This document shows positions 43,556 through 52,295 of a DNA stretch of 64,000 bases, in pieces (position 1 is the first letter of the stretch; the number at the start of each line of letters is the position of its first letter). Where the stretch lies: the NCBI GenBank assembly GCA_002424605.1, contig DIKQ01000005.1, forward strand, positions 186,001-250,000, given 5' to 3'. Origin of the DNA: Cloacimonetes bacterium UBA5614 (GTDB lineage: Bacteria > Cloacimonadota > Cloacimonadia > Cloacimonadales > Cloacimonadaceae). Both the position numbers and the translations under genes were made by a program. Under the pieces are notes generated by a model that ran no database searches, was not told the DNA's origin, and saw only the letters and a program-made list of their open reading frames with translations.

Positions 43556-44611
43556 TTAATCGCATACTCCGGCTATCCTGCAATTGTGAAGTTCCGTGAT
43601 TACGTTCCCCCAGGACAATCCTACCCCAAACCCGCATAATAGCAACCTATATACATTCTCAAGAGCGGTATCTCCCAATTCAGAAACTATGGTTAGCGGA
43701 ATGGAGACTGAGCTCGTATTGCCGTATTTCTGAAGTGAGTAAAGTACCTTCTCAGCCGGAACCTTAAACTTTTTGGCAATATGATCTGTGATAAACTTAT
43801 TCGCCTGGTGCGGTACGAAGTAATCAATCTCATCCCACCCGGCATTGGCTTTCTGCATCAGGTTTTTAATATCAGAAGGCACCTCAGTGATAGTAAAGTT
43901 AAAAATAGCTGCACCATCCATGGAACCGTGCTCTTCCGTTCTGATGCTGCCGTCTTCATACACTCTTTCCTGCAGGGTTTCCAGAGAACTTGGTTTTCTG
44001 TAACCCCCTCCTGGCATGATTATATGCTTAGCGCCGGCTCCGTCTGATTTCAGGGAAATAAATGTAGGATTGGGATAATCGGTCTTTTCCACTATAGTGG
44101 CAGTCGCTCCGTCTCCAAACAAAAGTGAAGTTCCTTTGTCTTTGGTGGAATACGCCTTGGACTTGGTTTCACCGTTCAGAAGCAGCACTTTCCGTATGGT
44201 GGGTTGAGACGCATAGAGAAAAGCATTTGCCAGACCATAGATGTAACCCGAACAGCCAAGATTGATATCATAGGCACCCACATCCTTGGAAAGACCAAGC
44301 CTGTCCTGCAGCATCATGGAAGTCGGCGGAGTCCGGTAATCCGGCGTTTGCGACACAAAAATAATCAGGTCAATCTCATTTCTGTCAATTCCGCACTCAG
44401 AAAAAAGCCGTTCAGCCGCAGCAACGCACAAATCAGATGAGCAGGTCTTTTCATCTGCAAACCGCCGTTGGGCAATTCCCGTCATCTTGATTACAGAGGA
44501 CGCTTCTTCAGGAGTCATGAAGTGTGTATATTTGCTGTTATCAATCACCTGAGGGGGTACTACAGCAGAAATAGCCGTAATACCTACATGAGTAAAACTT
44601 AAGAAAGACAT
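43556..44611 (-). CDS. 3-oxoacyl-ACP synthase III-like (KASIII/FabH) enzyme
   Basis: The 351-residue thiolase-fold enzyme has an intact KASIII triad: Cys120 (LGCSGYIYG), His268 (PHQANKF) and Asn298 (YGNTSS). KASIII condenses an acyl-CoA or acyl thioester with malonyl-ACP to make a 3-oxoacyl-ACP. It lies directly after a carrier-protein gene and between two FabG-like SDR genes. This makes a compact chain-building set within the glycan locus, distinct from normal fatty-acid synthesis. The primer and chain length cannot be predicted. Confidence 0.92.
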   Translation of the reverse strand: MSFLSFTHVGITAISAVVPPQVIDNSKYTHFMTPEEASSVIKMTGIAQRRFADEKTCSSDLCVAAAERLFSECGIDRNEIDLIIFVSQTPDYRTPPTSMMLQDRLGLSKDVGAYDINLGCSGYIYGLANAFLYASQPTIRKVLLLNGETKSKAYSTKDKGTSLLFGDGATATIVEKTDYPNPTFISLKSDGAGAKHIIMPGGGYRKPSSLETLQERVYEDGSIRTEEHGSMDGAAIFNFTITEVPSDIKNLMQKANAGWDEIDYFVPHQANKFITDHIAKKFKVPAEKVLYSLQKYGNTSSVSIPLTIVSELGDTALENVYRLLLCGFGVGLSWGNVITELHNCRIAGVCD

Positions 44612-44615
44612 ACCC

Positions 44616-44846
44616 TTACTTTCCTACATGGTTTTCCAGATATTCTGCCAATGAAGCGACTGTCCTGCATGACCTGAAGTCTTCCAACGGAACCACATAA
44701 TCATACCTTTCGTCAATCGCTGCAATAACCGACAAATAAGCCAGTGAGTCCCATTCCCCATAATTGCGGAATTCATCGCTGCCGTTAATCTCTTCACTCG
44801 GTTTTTCCAGGCATTCAGCCATTATGCCGACAACTATTTCCAACAT
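44616..44846 (-). CDS. Acyl carrier protein (2)
   Basis: The 76-residue carrier protein starts at ATG 44846 (an in-frame GTG precedes it) after GAGGTAAT. The phosphopantetheine serine lies in EWDSLAYLS (Ser34), with an acidic helix and LEDFRSCRTVASLAEYL after it. It differs clearly from the other ACP of the locus, which suggests separate partners: this one with KASIII and the SDRs. Confidence 0.9.
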   Translation of the reverse strand: MLEIVVGIMAECLEKPSEEINGSDEFRNYGEWDSLAYLSVIAAIDERYDYVVPLEDFRSCRTVASLAEYLENHVGK

Positions 44847-44874
44847 CACATTACCTCATTTATATAATTCATTG

Positions 44875-45609
44875 TTATTTTGCACTATAACCACCATCAA
44901 CCGTCAGCACTGATCCTGTCATCCAACCTGAAAAGTGGCTTAGTAGAAAAAGGATTGAACCGGAAACATCCTCCGGTAAGCCAATGCCCAGCGGAAAACT
45001 TTGCTTCAGCAAGGCAAGGTTATCACTGCCGATATTGCTTTCCAGCCTGTCCAGCATTTCGGATTGGATGGTGCCTGGGCTGACAGCATTAACCCTGATT
45101 TTTTGAGGAGCAAGCTCCACAGCCATCGACCTTACCAAGGCGTTCAAAGCTCCTTTTGACGCACCGTAAGCTGTCTTTCCCTTTGCCCCATTTTCTCCCG
45201 TAATAGAAGACACGACTACTATGGATGCACCTTTTACACTAAGAACTTCTGCCTTCAGCAATTCACTGACCAACAACTGGAAACTGTAAACATTTGTGGC
45301 GAAGATGTCATCATATAAAGCCGGGTTCGTGGTTCTGAAAGGCATCGTAACCGCTTTGCCGACTGTGTCAACCACTCCTTGGAGCTTCATGCCCTTCAGC
45401 CTGACAAACTCAGCAATCCTGACTGCTTCCGCCTCAAGTTTCATATCTGCCTGAATGATAAGAGCATCAGGCAATTGAGAATGCAAAACATCCAGACCGG
45501 CTTGATTAATGTCAACCATCAGCAAGCCGTAGCCTGCCCCGGAAAGATCAAGGGCGGTTTGCCTGCCGATTCCGGATGCTGCCCCTGCCACTAAAACCCA
45601 TTCCAGCAT
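44875..45609 (-). CDS. Short-chain dehydrogenase, FabG-like (acyl module, paralogue)
   Basis: The 244-residue classical SDR has AGAASGIG (8-15), a catalytic Ser in VVVSSITG, YGASK and the TVDGGYSAK tail. NNAG is replaced by DTVG. It stands 28 nt upstream of the ACP gene in the operon. Reduction of an ACP-bound keto group is the contextual prediction. With the 42773 paralogue it could set two hydroxyl groups on one acyl chain. Confidence 0.85.
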   Translation of the reverse strand: MLEWVLVAGAASGIGRQTALDLSGAGYGLLMVDINQAGLDVLHSQLPDALIIQADMKLEAEAVRIAEFVRLKGMKLQGVVDTVGKAVTMPFRTTNPALYDDIFATNVYSFQLLVSELLKAEVLSVKGASIVVVSSITGENGAKGKTAYGASKGALNALVRSMAVELAPQKIRVNAVSPGTIQSEMLDRLESNIGSDNLALLKQSFPLGIGLPEDVSGSILFLLSHFSGWMTGSVLTVDGGYSAK

Positions 45610-45615
45610 TATCGC

Positions 45616-46608
45616 TTACTCCTGAGCATTCAGATAAGACGCATATTCGGCATGAGTGGTAATCCAGATGTCTTTCCGTTTGGCATCCAGTAACTTCAAT
45701 ACAGGCAGAAACACCTTTTCCAGCGATTTATCATCAAAAGAGGGATGAAACCAGAATACCAGAAGCTTGTGGTGTCTGATGGCTCTATTAATTATCCGAC
45801 GGTATTTATACATATTGAGCTTATCCGGCCAGCCGGCGCGATAAACCAGCTCTGCCGTATTTTGGAACTCCCACAAGCCGGATTTGTGTTTCACGGGATT
45901 ACCCAGGACATCGCCATTATTAGTCCTGTAAGATGCAAATCCCAGCCTGTGCAAATCTTCCAAATGCCCGATCTGGTGACCGGGATGCACAAAGGACTTT
46001 AGAATGATGTTTCTGTTCTCCGCAAGCGCTTGGCATTCCCTTATCTCTGCTTCCAGAACGGGTGTAGGACAATTAGTGTCCGAGCAGTCTATATGCGAAA
46101 AAGTATGGCACCCTATCTCGTGCCTGGCTTTTGAGACTGCAATCCGGTCTATCAAGTCACTTGCGTAATATGCAGGATTTGTCTTGCAATCGGTGCAGGG
46201 GTCACTATCAAACCAGTCACCTGCTTGATATTCCCAAAACTCGTTCTCAAAGTATGGTATCCTGGGCAGATTAGCATGCTTTTCCCCGTTGTCGTGGGAA
46301 CAGGAATCCAGAAACAAATGCCCGACTGTTGCCCAGGTGAGCGGAATGTTGTATTTGTCACACAAATCAAGGATTTTGGGTAGGTTGGAGCGGGTTTGCA
46401 GACCGAGCCTGACAGCTCGGTCCCTGTCTTTTTTGGTCTGCTTGGAATGAACAAATGCCCACGCCATTTCAAAATCAGCGGATATCAGGCAGACGGACTT
46501 GTAGCTATCCGGGATGCATTTCCGGCTCTCAGAGGGTTTTCCGCAGAGTTTGGGGTTGAGCCCGATAACCACTTTGACCGCTGACAAAATACTTCGGATA
46601 TTCATCAA
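45616..46608 (-). CDS. Polysaccharide deacetylase, NodB homology (3)
   Basis: The 330-residue protein shows SADFEMAW near residue 43, PLTWATVGHLF, HEIGCHTFSHID with the two metal histidines, SFVHPGHQIGH and WFHPSFDD late. A CxxC-like cluster around DPCTDCKTNP is unusual. The N-terminus is weakly hydrophobic but not a clear signal peptide. A carbohydrate deacetylase role is likely. It is followed after 6 nt by the SDR of the acyl module. Confidence 0.82.
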   Translation of the reverse strand: MMNIRSILSAVKVVIGLNPKLCGKPSESRKCIPDSYKSVCLISADFEMAWAFVHSKQTKKDRDRAVRLGLQTRSNLPKILDLCDKYNIPLTWATVGHLFLDSCSHDNGEKHANLPRIPYFENEFWEYQAGDWFDSDPCTDCKTNPAYYASDLIDRIAVSKARHEIGCHTFSHIDCSDTNCPTPVLEAEIRECQALAENRNIILKSFVHPGHQIGHLEDLHRLGFASYRTNNGDVLGNPVKHKSGLWEFQNTAELVYRAGWPDKLNMYKYRRIINRAIRHHKLLVFWFHPSFDDKSLEKVFLPVLKLLDAKRKDIWITTHAEYASYLNAQE

Positions 46609-46614
46609 AACCTG

Positions 46615-47694
46615 TTATCCCAGTGTATTGTACAGGGAGACCAGTTTTTGCATATTGCCTTCATAACTGAATCTTTCCTTCAAGGTCAGATATGCCTTGT
46701 CCCGCATCTTATCACATTCTGAAGGGTGGCTCAACGCCCAAAGCAATTTTTGCTTTAGGTCATGGCAATCCTCAGTTTTAAACATAAGCCCGTTTACTCT
46801 GTCCTGAACGATTTCTCCCGTTGCCCCAGCATCCGAGGCAATTACAATCAGCCCGGAACCCATATACTCCAGGATGGAATTGGATATGCCTTCCCTGTAT
46901 TTTCTGGTGGAGCACAAGATGCCTGTTCCATAATCCTGCAGAACCTTTTCGACATCCGGACTGTGCCCGTGAAAGGTGAAAAAACCATCCAGTCCTTCTT
47001 GTCTGACCAGATTCTGCCATTTACTCAGGTAAGTTCCATCACCCAGAAGCCCCACCCGGCACAGGACTCCTGTTTTTACAAGAGGTATTGTCACATCAAA
47101 AAAAGTCTTGTGGTCCTTGTAATCGCTGAAATTCGCCGTCATTATCACAGCAAAGCGGCTGCCCGGCGTTGCAATAAACCTTTCAGTATCAACAGCATTA
47201 TAGATTACCTGTCCATTCCTGATTTTATAAAACTTCAGTCCTTCACGGCTGTTGGCTATTACCTGGGAAGACAATCGCAACATAACATAATCAAATACAT
47301 AACTCAGGGATTTACTGACTCCTGCATGACGGATAGAGCCGTTGATAACCTTAATCTTCAGAAAAACCGAGGCAAGCAGGATGAATAGAATGGACAGATT
47401 ATCCATGCTGTGATACAGTTTACAGCCGGTGTTCAGCATAAAACTACGCAAGGCTGACACAGTCCCGCAAAATCCCAATTTCTGCCTGTCAATCAGTTCC
47501 AGCTTATCGGCATAGCTCTCTTTCAATTTGCTGTACAAAAGTCCCATGGAGGACAGCGATATCACTCTATAGTCCAGACCATTTTCCTGCATATATCGAA
47601 CTATTTCCAGCAACTGGCGTTCTTTCCCGCCGATCAGGATGCTGTAATCCGCCACAAAGCAGACTATTGGTCTATCCTTTTTGTCAGGAGCCAA
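46615..47694 (-). CDS. Family 4 glycosyltransferase
   Basis: The 359-residue GT-B glycosyltransferase shows IGGKERQLLEIVRYM in the acceptor half and ANFSDYKDH, VGLLGDGTYL and the donor motif REGISNSILEYMGSGLIVIASDAGATGEI (E-x7-E) in the C-terminal half. It is a cytoplasmic repeat-unit assembly enzyme; donor and linkage are unknown. It overlaps the AsnB-like gene by 11 nt. Confidence 0.9.
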   Translation of the reverse strand: MAPDKKDRPIVCFVADYSILIGGKERQLLEIVRYMQENGLDYRVISLSSMGLLYSKLKESYADKLELIDRQKLGFCGTVSALRSFMLNTGCKLYHSMDNLSILFILLASVFLKIKVINGSIRHAGVSKSLSYVFDYVMLRLSSQVIANSREGLKFYKIRNGQVIYNAVDTERFIATPGSRFAVIMTANFSDYKDHKTFFDVTIPLVKTGVLCRVGLLGDGTYLSKWQNLVRQEGLDGFFTFHGHSPDVEKVLQDYGTGILCSTRKYREGISNSILEYMGSGLIVIASDAGATGEIVQDRVNGLMFKTEDCHDLKQKLLWALSHPSECDKMRDKAYLTLKERFSYEGNMQKLVSLYNTLG

Positions 47695-49510
47695 GCAGTT
47701 GTTCCATATAAGTTAGCCGGAGCAATATCAGGATATTCGCTTCAGCCCCGTGGTGCAGGTAAAAGTTAAAGCCACGGATGCCGCTGATTGCTTCCACGTA
47801 TTTTTTCATCTCATCCCGGTCAAACCAGTTGCAACTGAGCAGGCGGCTATTGACCAGTTCCCGGAAGTCCAGGTTATTTTGGTCAAAGTAGGGAAAAGCC
47901 CTGAATACCGGGGGCTTGCCCTTTTGCAGCAAAGGTATTTTCTTGTGATAGCCTACATTGAACACCATCCGCAAAACCCTGAAGAATCGCTGCATTTTGT
48001 ATGGCGCATTTATTTTCAGGTGAGTGGTGTCCACAGGTATATCGTGCAATTCCTTATAGCTTTTTAACATAGCAATGGTCAGCTTTCTGAGCTCACGGGT
48101 GGAAGGATGATACCTGCAGACCTCTTTCATGAGTTCAGTATCGTTGAATGGCAACAGGGTCAGGTATCGCGCAAGGTTTTGTGAACCGGCAAGATAGTAC
48201 CCGGCATTTGCCAGACGGTAGGTGCGGAATCTTTCTGTATAGCATTGGCTGAATTTGGTTTTACCAATGAATCTTTCCAGGTGGGCTACAATCCTGTCCG
48301 GCTCGAACCCTTCCCTATCCTGTTCCGCCAGCAGCAATAGATTTTCCCTTTTATTCCCCAACCCCAATACATTGCAAATCAGGTTTGCCTTGTCCCTGTC
48401 TTTCAGTTCGTGATAAGAGTAGGGGGCAATACCTTCCCTGAGAACGCTCCACTTGTTTCTGGAGAGATAGAGGTTTTCCCCGTCCAGCAGTTCACCACCC
48501 ACGCCTGAAATGTGCAGGAAAGACCCTCTGGCAACCTTCCAGTCCAGATGGTGGCTGTTAAATTCGCCCATGGCCTTGAGCGGATTGTCGCAGTTTCGGT
48601 AATAGCTGTCAATCCCGTCTGCATATTGCTCCGGGAAAAGCTCTTCCAGGCTGTGCAGTGCGGGATTGCCCAGTCTTTCGATAATCTGCCTGGCCTTGAG
48701 GAAATCCGAGCTTCCCTCTCCCGCAGTTTCTGTCAGCAGATTCAGCTTATCCTGCCATTCCAGGTATATGAGACGGGAATCTATGCCCCCCGTCATACTC
48801 ATTGAATACTTTATCCGGCTGTCATACAACCGGCTGATTGACTTGTTGAACAACCCGGAAATCTCATCCGCAACATCCTCAAACTTGCGCCTGATTTCGG
48901 TCCTTGCGCTGAAGCTGTCATAATTTGACAGGCTGATTCTGTAGTTTTTGCCAAAACTCAGCACAGAAGCGGGTCCCATGCATCTGATTTCCAGGGCTGC
49001 TGTCTCACCGGAAAAATTGTTCCCGGTCAGCAGGTATTCGGCTAAGGCTGTTTTACTGAGAGTGGTTTTCACCATGCCAGCAACCAGTCTGAAGCTGCTG
49101 CTGATAATGATTTCGCCCTTTTCGTGATAGTAATATATGGGGCAAAGTCCCATGAAATCGTTAAAAACCATCGTTCTGGCTGGCGTGATTATCAGTCCGC
49201 AAAAAGCTCCGTTGACAAACATCGCCGGTATTTCCTCCGGCTGTAAACCGCTATGGAACATACTCCGGAACTGCTCATCGTCAATACAGCAGCCGATGCC
49301 CTTGTCCTTATGAACGTAAATCCCGTTCATCCAGATGGATATTTCATCATTGCTGCAGTATTTCGCTGTGTTGAATTCACCCTTGAAGTGATTTACTACC
49401 AATGTCTTGTCATCCAGCAGCCGGATACTTTCGTTGCTATACCCCGACAGAATTCCAGAACGGATTTCCTCAATCCGTTTTCCACGATAGAACAAAAACA
49501 ACCTTTCCAT
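47684..49510 (-). CDS. Asparagine-synthetase-like ligase without glutaminase cysteine (2)
   Basis: The 608-residue protein has the same layout as the 39920 gene product. The N-terminal class-II-amidotransferase-like domain starts MERLFLFYRGKR, lacking the catalytic Cys2, and keeps the later fold hallmarks (VNGAFCGLII, FNDFMGLCPIYYY). The C-terminal synthetase domain has the P-loop MTGGIDSR (239-246) and SGVGGELLDGENLY. It should adenylate a carboxylate and transfer it to an amine other than glutamine-derived ammonia, unless a partner supplies ammonia. It follows repeat A3 and begins a new block after the Wzy-like gene. Confidence 0.83.
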   Translation of the reverse strand: MERLFLFYRGKRIEEIRSGILSGYSNESIRLLDDKTLVVNHFKGEFNTAKYCSNDEISIWMNGIYVHKDKGIGCCIDDEQFRSMFHSGLQPEEIPAMFVNGAFCGLIITPARTMVFNDFMGLCPIYYYHEKGEIIISSSFRLVAGMVKTTLSKTALAEYLLTGNNFSGETAALEIRCMGPASVLSFGKNYRISLSNYDSFSARTEIRRKFEDVADEISGLFNKSISRLYDSRIKYSMSMTGGIDSRLIYLEWQDKLNLLTETAGEGSSDFLKARQIIERLGNPALHSLEELFPEQYADGIDSYYRNCDNPLKAMGEFNSHHLDWKVARGSFLHISGVGGELLDGENLYLSRNKWSVLREGIAPYSYHELKDRDKANLICNVLGLGNKRENLLLLAEQDREGFEPDRIVAHLERFIGKTKFSQCYTERFRTYRLANAGYYLAGSQNLARYLTLLPFNDTELMKEVCRYHPSTRELRKLTIAMLKSYKELHDIPVDTTHLKINAPYKMQRFFRVLRMVFNVGYHKKIPLLQKGKPPVFRAFPYFDQNNLDFRELVNSRLLSCNWFDRDEMKKYVEAISGIRGFNFYLHHGAEANILILLRLTYMEQLLGS

Positions 49511-49571
49511 TTGCCGGCTACTCCTGAAGTCCGATTTTTACTGATTTACCCTTATTGCTCACTTCCTGCTT

Positions 49572-49650
49572 TATGAGATGTCCCGAAGATGCGCCGAAGC
49601 CTCCCGAAGAAAACCCGGTCATCTCCGCGACATCTTCGGGACATCTCATA
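49572..49650. repeat. Palindromic intergenic repeat family A, copy 3 (inverted)
   Basis: GAGATGTCCCGAAGATG at 49575-49591 pairs with CATCTTCGGGACATCTC at 49631-49647, a perfect 17-bp stem. The family core lies on the minus strand at 49604-49623, so this copy is inverted relative to the other two. It lies immediately after the stop of the Wzy-like gene (49672). Confidence 0.92.
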
Positions 49651-49671
49651 GAGGGAGAAGCAGGGTTTGAA

Positions 49672-51180
49672 TCAGGCTTTGGCAACTGCCAATTCTCCGG
49701 AAAGCTGATTGCTGTAGATGATTTCCCTGGCGTTATGAAACACCAGATATGACATAAACATCACCAGAATCAGGCGCAAGACGTCGTAGGCAAAAAAAGA
49801 CGTGAAATAATTATACGTGGTCAGGTAACCTGCCATCATACCCACCAGAACGGCGTATGTCACTCTGCCGGTTGACTGATAAATGGATTGATAGGGGAGA
49901 TGACGGCAAAGCCTGAAGAGCTTAAAAATCCAGAGAATCAGTACTACCAGAATCAAGGCAGCACCAAACAGTCCAAACTGAATGATAGTATTCAAACCAC
50001 CGAAATTACTGTTGTAATAGTCAAAGAGATTGTTGCTGATGCCGTAACCGACAATGGGGCTTCGCCTGATGCCTTCTATTATTTCAGGTAGCTCGGTATT
50101 CCTTCCGCTGGTGTCAATTTCTGAGAAACCGGCACCCGCAATAGCAGGAGCCACGGTTGACATTACCCTGACGATTGTGTTGCGGTAGAAATAGTCCAGA
50201 TTTAACCCAAACCCTCCCAGTAAATTCAACAGGAAGAAGATAACACCCAGCACGATTGCTATATTTCGCATTTTTAAGACCAAATAAGGTGACACGAACA
50301 ACAGAATAATCCCGAAAACGCCTATCACACCCCTGGTGGCAGACAGCATAACGCTGGTAATCGTCATGATTACCAGTAAAATACCATAAAAGTAAGATGC
50401 GATTTTCATATCCTGGGTGCGCCTGATGGTCAGGAGCAATAATCCGTAAACAAAAGAGAAAAACAGGGTGTTCATGCCGAAAGAAACAGCGCGGGTCTCT
50501 CCTGTAAAAGTGTTTACCATCATTTTAAGTTCAACACTTACATATCTCGTGATAATGCGGGTTCCGAACACAACCTGGAAAATCTGGTCTATCAGGATTA
50601 TCGGAACCAGATATGAAATCAGGTGGAAAAGCTGAAAAAGAGTTTGGATTTTGAACTCATTCCTGATTGTATAATATAGGAGGAAAATGATGTAACCCCT
50701 GATAAGCACCGAAACGATAATCTTGTATGAAGCATCGTAGAACACGCTTCCGATAAAAGTGGCAAAAAACAGCATCCCGAAGAACAGCAAATGGTCGTAG
50801 TTTATCTTGTTGTACCTGTTTTTGGGAGTTACAGAAAAAATCATGGCAAGAATCAGCAAATCCTTGATTCCGATTGAGATACCGGAAGCTATATTGATGA
50901 TGGGAATACCTACAGCGGTTTCGCCGATTGCCCTTTCCGTGAAGAGACCTCCTACACTGTCCACAATAACCCAAAAGATGGCAATCCAGACGAATTTTTT
51001 GTTACTCATGAATGCCATGATTGCCAAGAACAACATAGCCAGATATTTAAAAGCCATAACCCGGTTTACATAAAACACCAGTATCATGGACAGGAAAATT
51101 GTTACGAACCCGACTATTTCCCTTGTCGTAGGCAGATAGTTACCGGCTGATTTATCGTTCAATCGAACTTCATCTGTCAT
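49672..51180 (-). CDS. O-antigen polymerase / ligase-like membrane protein (Wzy/WaaL type)
   Basis: The 502-residue polytopic membrane protein has about ten to twelve hydrophobic segments and one larger periplasmic loop around residues 330-380 (ASEIDTSGRNTELPEIIEG), followed by RRSPIVGYGISNNLF. That pattern is typical of O-antigen polymerase/ligase proteins, where the loop before GYG-like residues is important. It would polymerise or ligate repeat units at the periplasmic face. AAGGGTAAAAT precedes the ATG. Wzy and WaaL cannot be told apart here, but its place in the locus favours Wzy. Confidence 0.85.
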   Translation of the reverse strand: MTDEVRLNDKSAGNYLPTTREIVGFVTIFLSMILVFYVNRVMAFKYLAMLFLAIMAFMSNKKFVWIAIFWVIVDSVGGLFTERAIGETAVGIPIINIASGISIGIKDLLILAMIFSVTPKNRYNKINYDHLLFFGMLFFATFIGSVFYDASYKIIVSVLIRGYIIFLLYYTIRNEFKIQTLFQLFHLISYLVPIILIDQIFQVVFGTRIITRYVSVELKMMVNTFTGETRAVSFGMNTLFFSFVYGLLLLTIRRTQDMKIASYFYGILLVIMTITSVMLSATRGVIGVFGIILLFVSPYLVLKMRNIAIVLGVIFFLLNLLGGFGLNLDYFYRNTIVRVMSTVAPAIAGAGFSEIDTSGRNTELPEIIEGIRRSPIVGYGISNNLFDYYNSNFGGLNTIIQFGLFGAALILVVLILWIFKLFRLCRHLPYQSIYQSTGRVTYAVLVGMMAGYLTTYNYFTSFFAYDVLRLILVMFMSYLVFHNAREIIYSNQLSGELAVAKA

Positions 51181-51209
51181 ATTTTACCCTTGCTGCTAAT
51201 CATCCGTTT

Positions 51210-52295
51210 CTAATGGACGATTTTTGCCTTTGTGTATTTGGTCTGGACTTTTATCTCGGGACAGGCAATCACCGCTTCAGGCAGTAAATCCTGCAATTCA
51301 AAGAATTGAGGCCAGAAGCGTCCGGGATGCCAGTTCAGGTCTTTGTCCCAATACCCGTTCATAAAATCGGGGTAGCCTGCTCCGCCATACATATAGCTCA
51401 TCTCCACAATACGCGGATTGCCCTGCTCATCATAGACGAAATCATACGCCATAGACTGGAAACCAAAGTTGCGGGTGATATCCAAAGCAATTCTGACCAG
51501 ATTCAAATCAATCTTTTCGGGATTAATATCCCAAGTGTTGCCTCCGGAAGCCCTGAAGTCACCCTTACGGGTAAACCGCTTGAAAGCATGGGCCCTCAAT
51601 CCCGCTGTCGTGACCCTGGTGTCAAAGCTGTTGTCCGGACAGAATTTCTGGAAGTAAATGTAGTTTTTGTGAACGCTCCAGAACGGCTCAGACCTTCCGG
51701 GTATCAGTATGTTTGCATATCTCCTGCCACAGTATTTAATAACCTTCAGCAGGTCTTTATTGACCAGTGTGTAAAGTGTGGTCAACGGTGGGGTATCCTG
51801 TTTCATGCCCCTGCCGAACATTTGCCTGACAAGTTTAAAAGCTTGAGCTTTATCCTTTACCAGAAACACGTTGAATGACCCTGCCCCCTGAGCCAGTTTG
51901 AACACAACAGGAAAAACAGCTGATTCAACCCACTGCTCTGCCTGGTCTCTATCATAAAACAGCCACGATTCCACAAAGGGGAAGTCTGCCTGTTTCAGCA
52001 GTAGGTCCTGCTTCACTTTGTCATCATAATGCCAGCAGGTCTGCAGGTTTGGAAAAATCTTCTTGTGCATTTGGTTTTCTAAAATGGGTAGGATGCTCCG
52101 GGCAAACTGGTGTTCATTATGGCTATGCCCCCATTTGAGTATGATGGCATCCGCAGATTCAAGCCTGTCCAGCAGACTCAAATCCTTGTACGTGAAATCA
52201 AAAGTATCTATTTTGTTATGCCTGAGGATATCTGAATAGATTTCGCGTTCAGCGTCTTGTTTTACACCGAATAGTTTATATACTGCCACAAGCAT
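51210..52295 (-). CDS. ATP-grasp (RimK-like) ligase
   Basis: The 361-residue ATP-grasp protein shows a central nucleotide-binding half with FPVVFKLAQGAGSFNVFLV (about 130-148), a preceding TCWHYDDKVKQDLLLK, and a metal site IVEMSYMYGGAG, where the usual E-x-N reads E-M-S. Such ligases join a carboxylate to an amine or thiol with ATP. Its start shares one base with the stop of the CapA-like gene (TAATG). The pair recalls polyglutamate/amide-forming systems. The substrate is unknown. Confidence 0.83.
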   Translation of the reverse strand: MLVAVYKLFGVKQDAEREIYSDILRHNKIDTFDFTYKDLSLLDRLESADAIILKWGHSHNEHQFARSILPILENQMHKKIFPNLQTCWHYDDKVKQDLLLKQADFPFVESWLFYDRDQAEQWVESAVFPVVFKLAQGAGSFNVFLVKDKAQAFKLVRQMFGRGMKQDTPPLTTLYTLVNKDLLKVIKYCGRRYANILIPGRSEPFWSVHKNYIYFQKFCPDNSFDTRVTTAGLRAHAFKRFTRKGDFRASGGNTWDINPEKIDLNLVRIALDITRNFGFQSMAYDFVYDEQGNPRIVEMSYMYGGAGYPDFMNGYWDKDLNWHPGRFWPQFFELQDLLPEAVIACPEIKVQTKYTKAKIVH

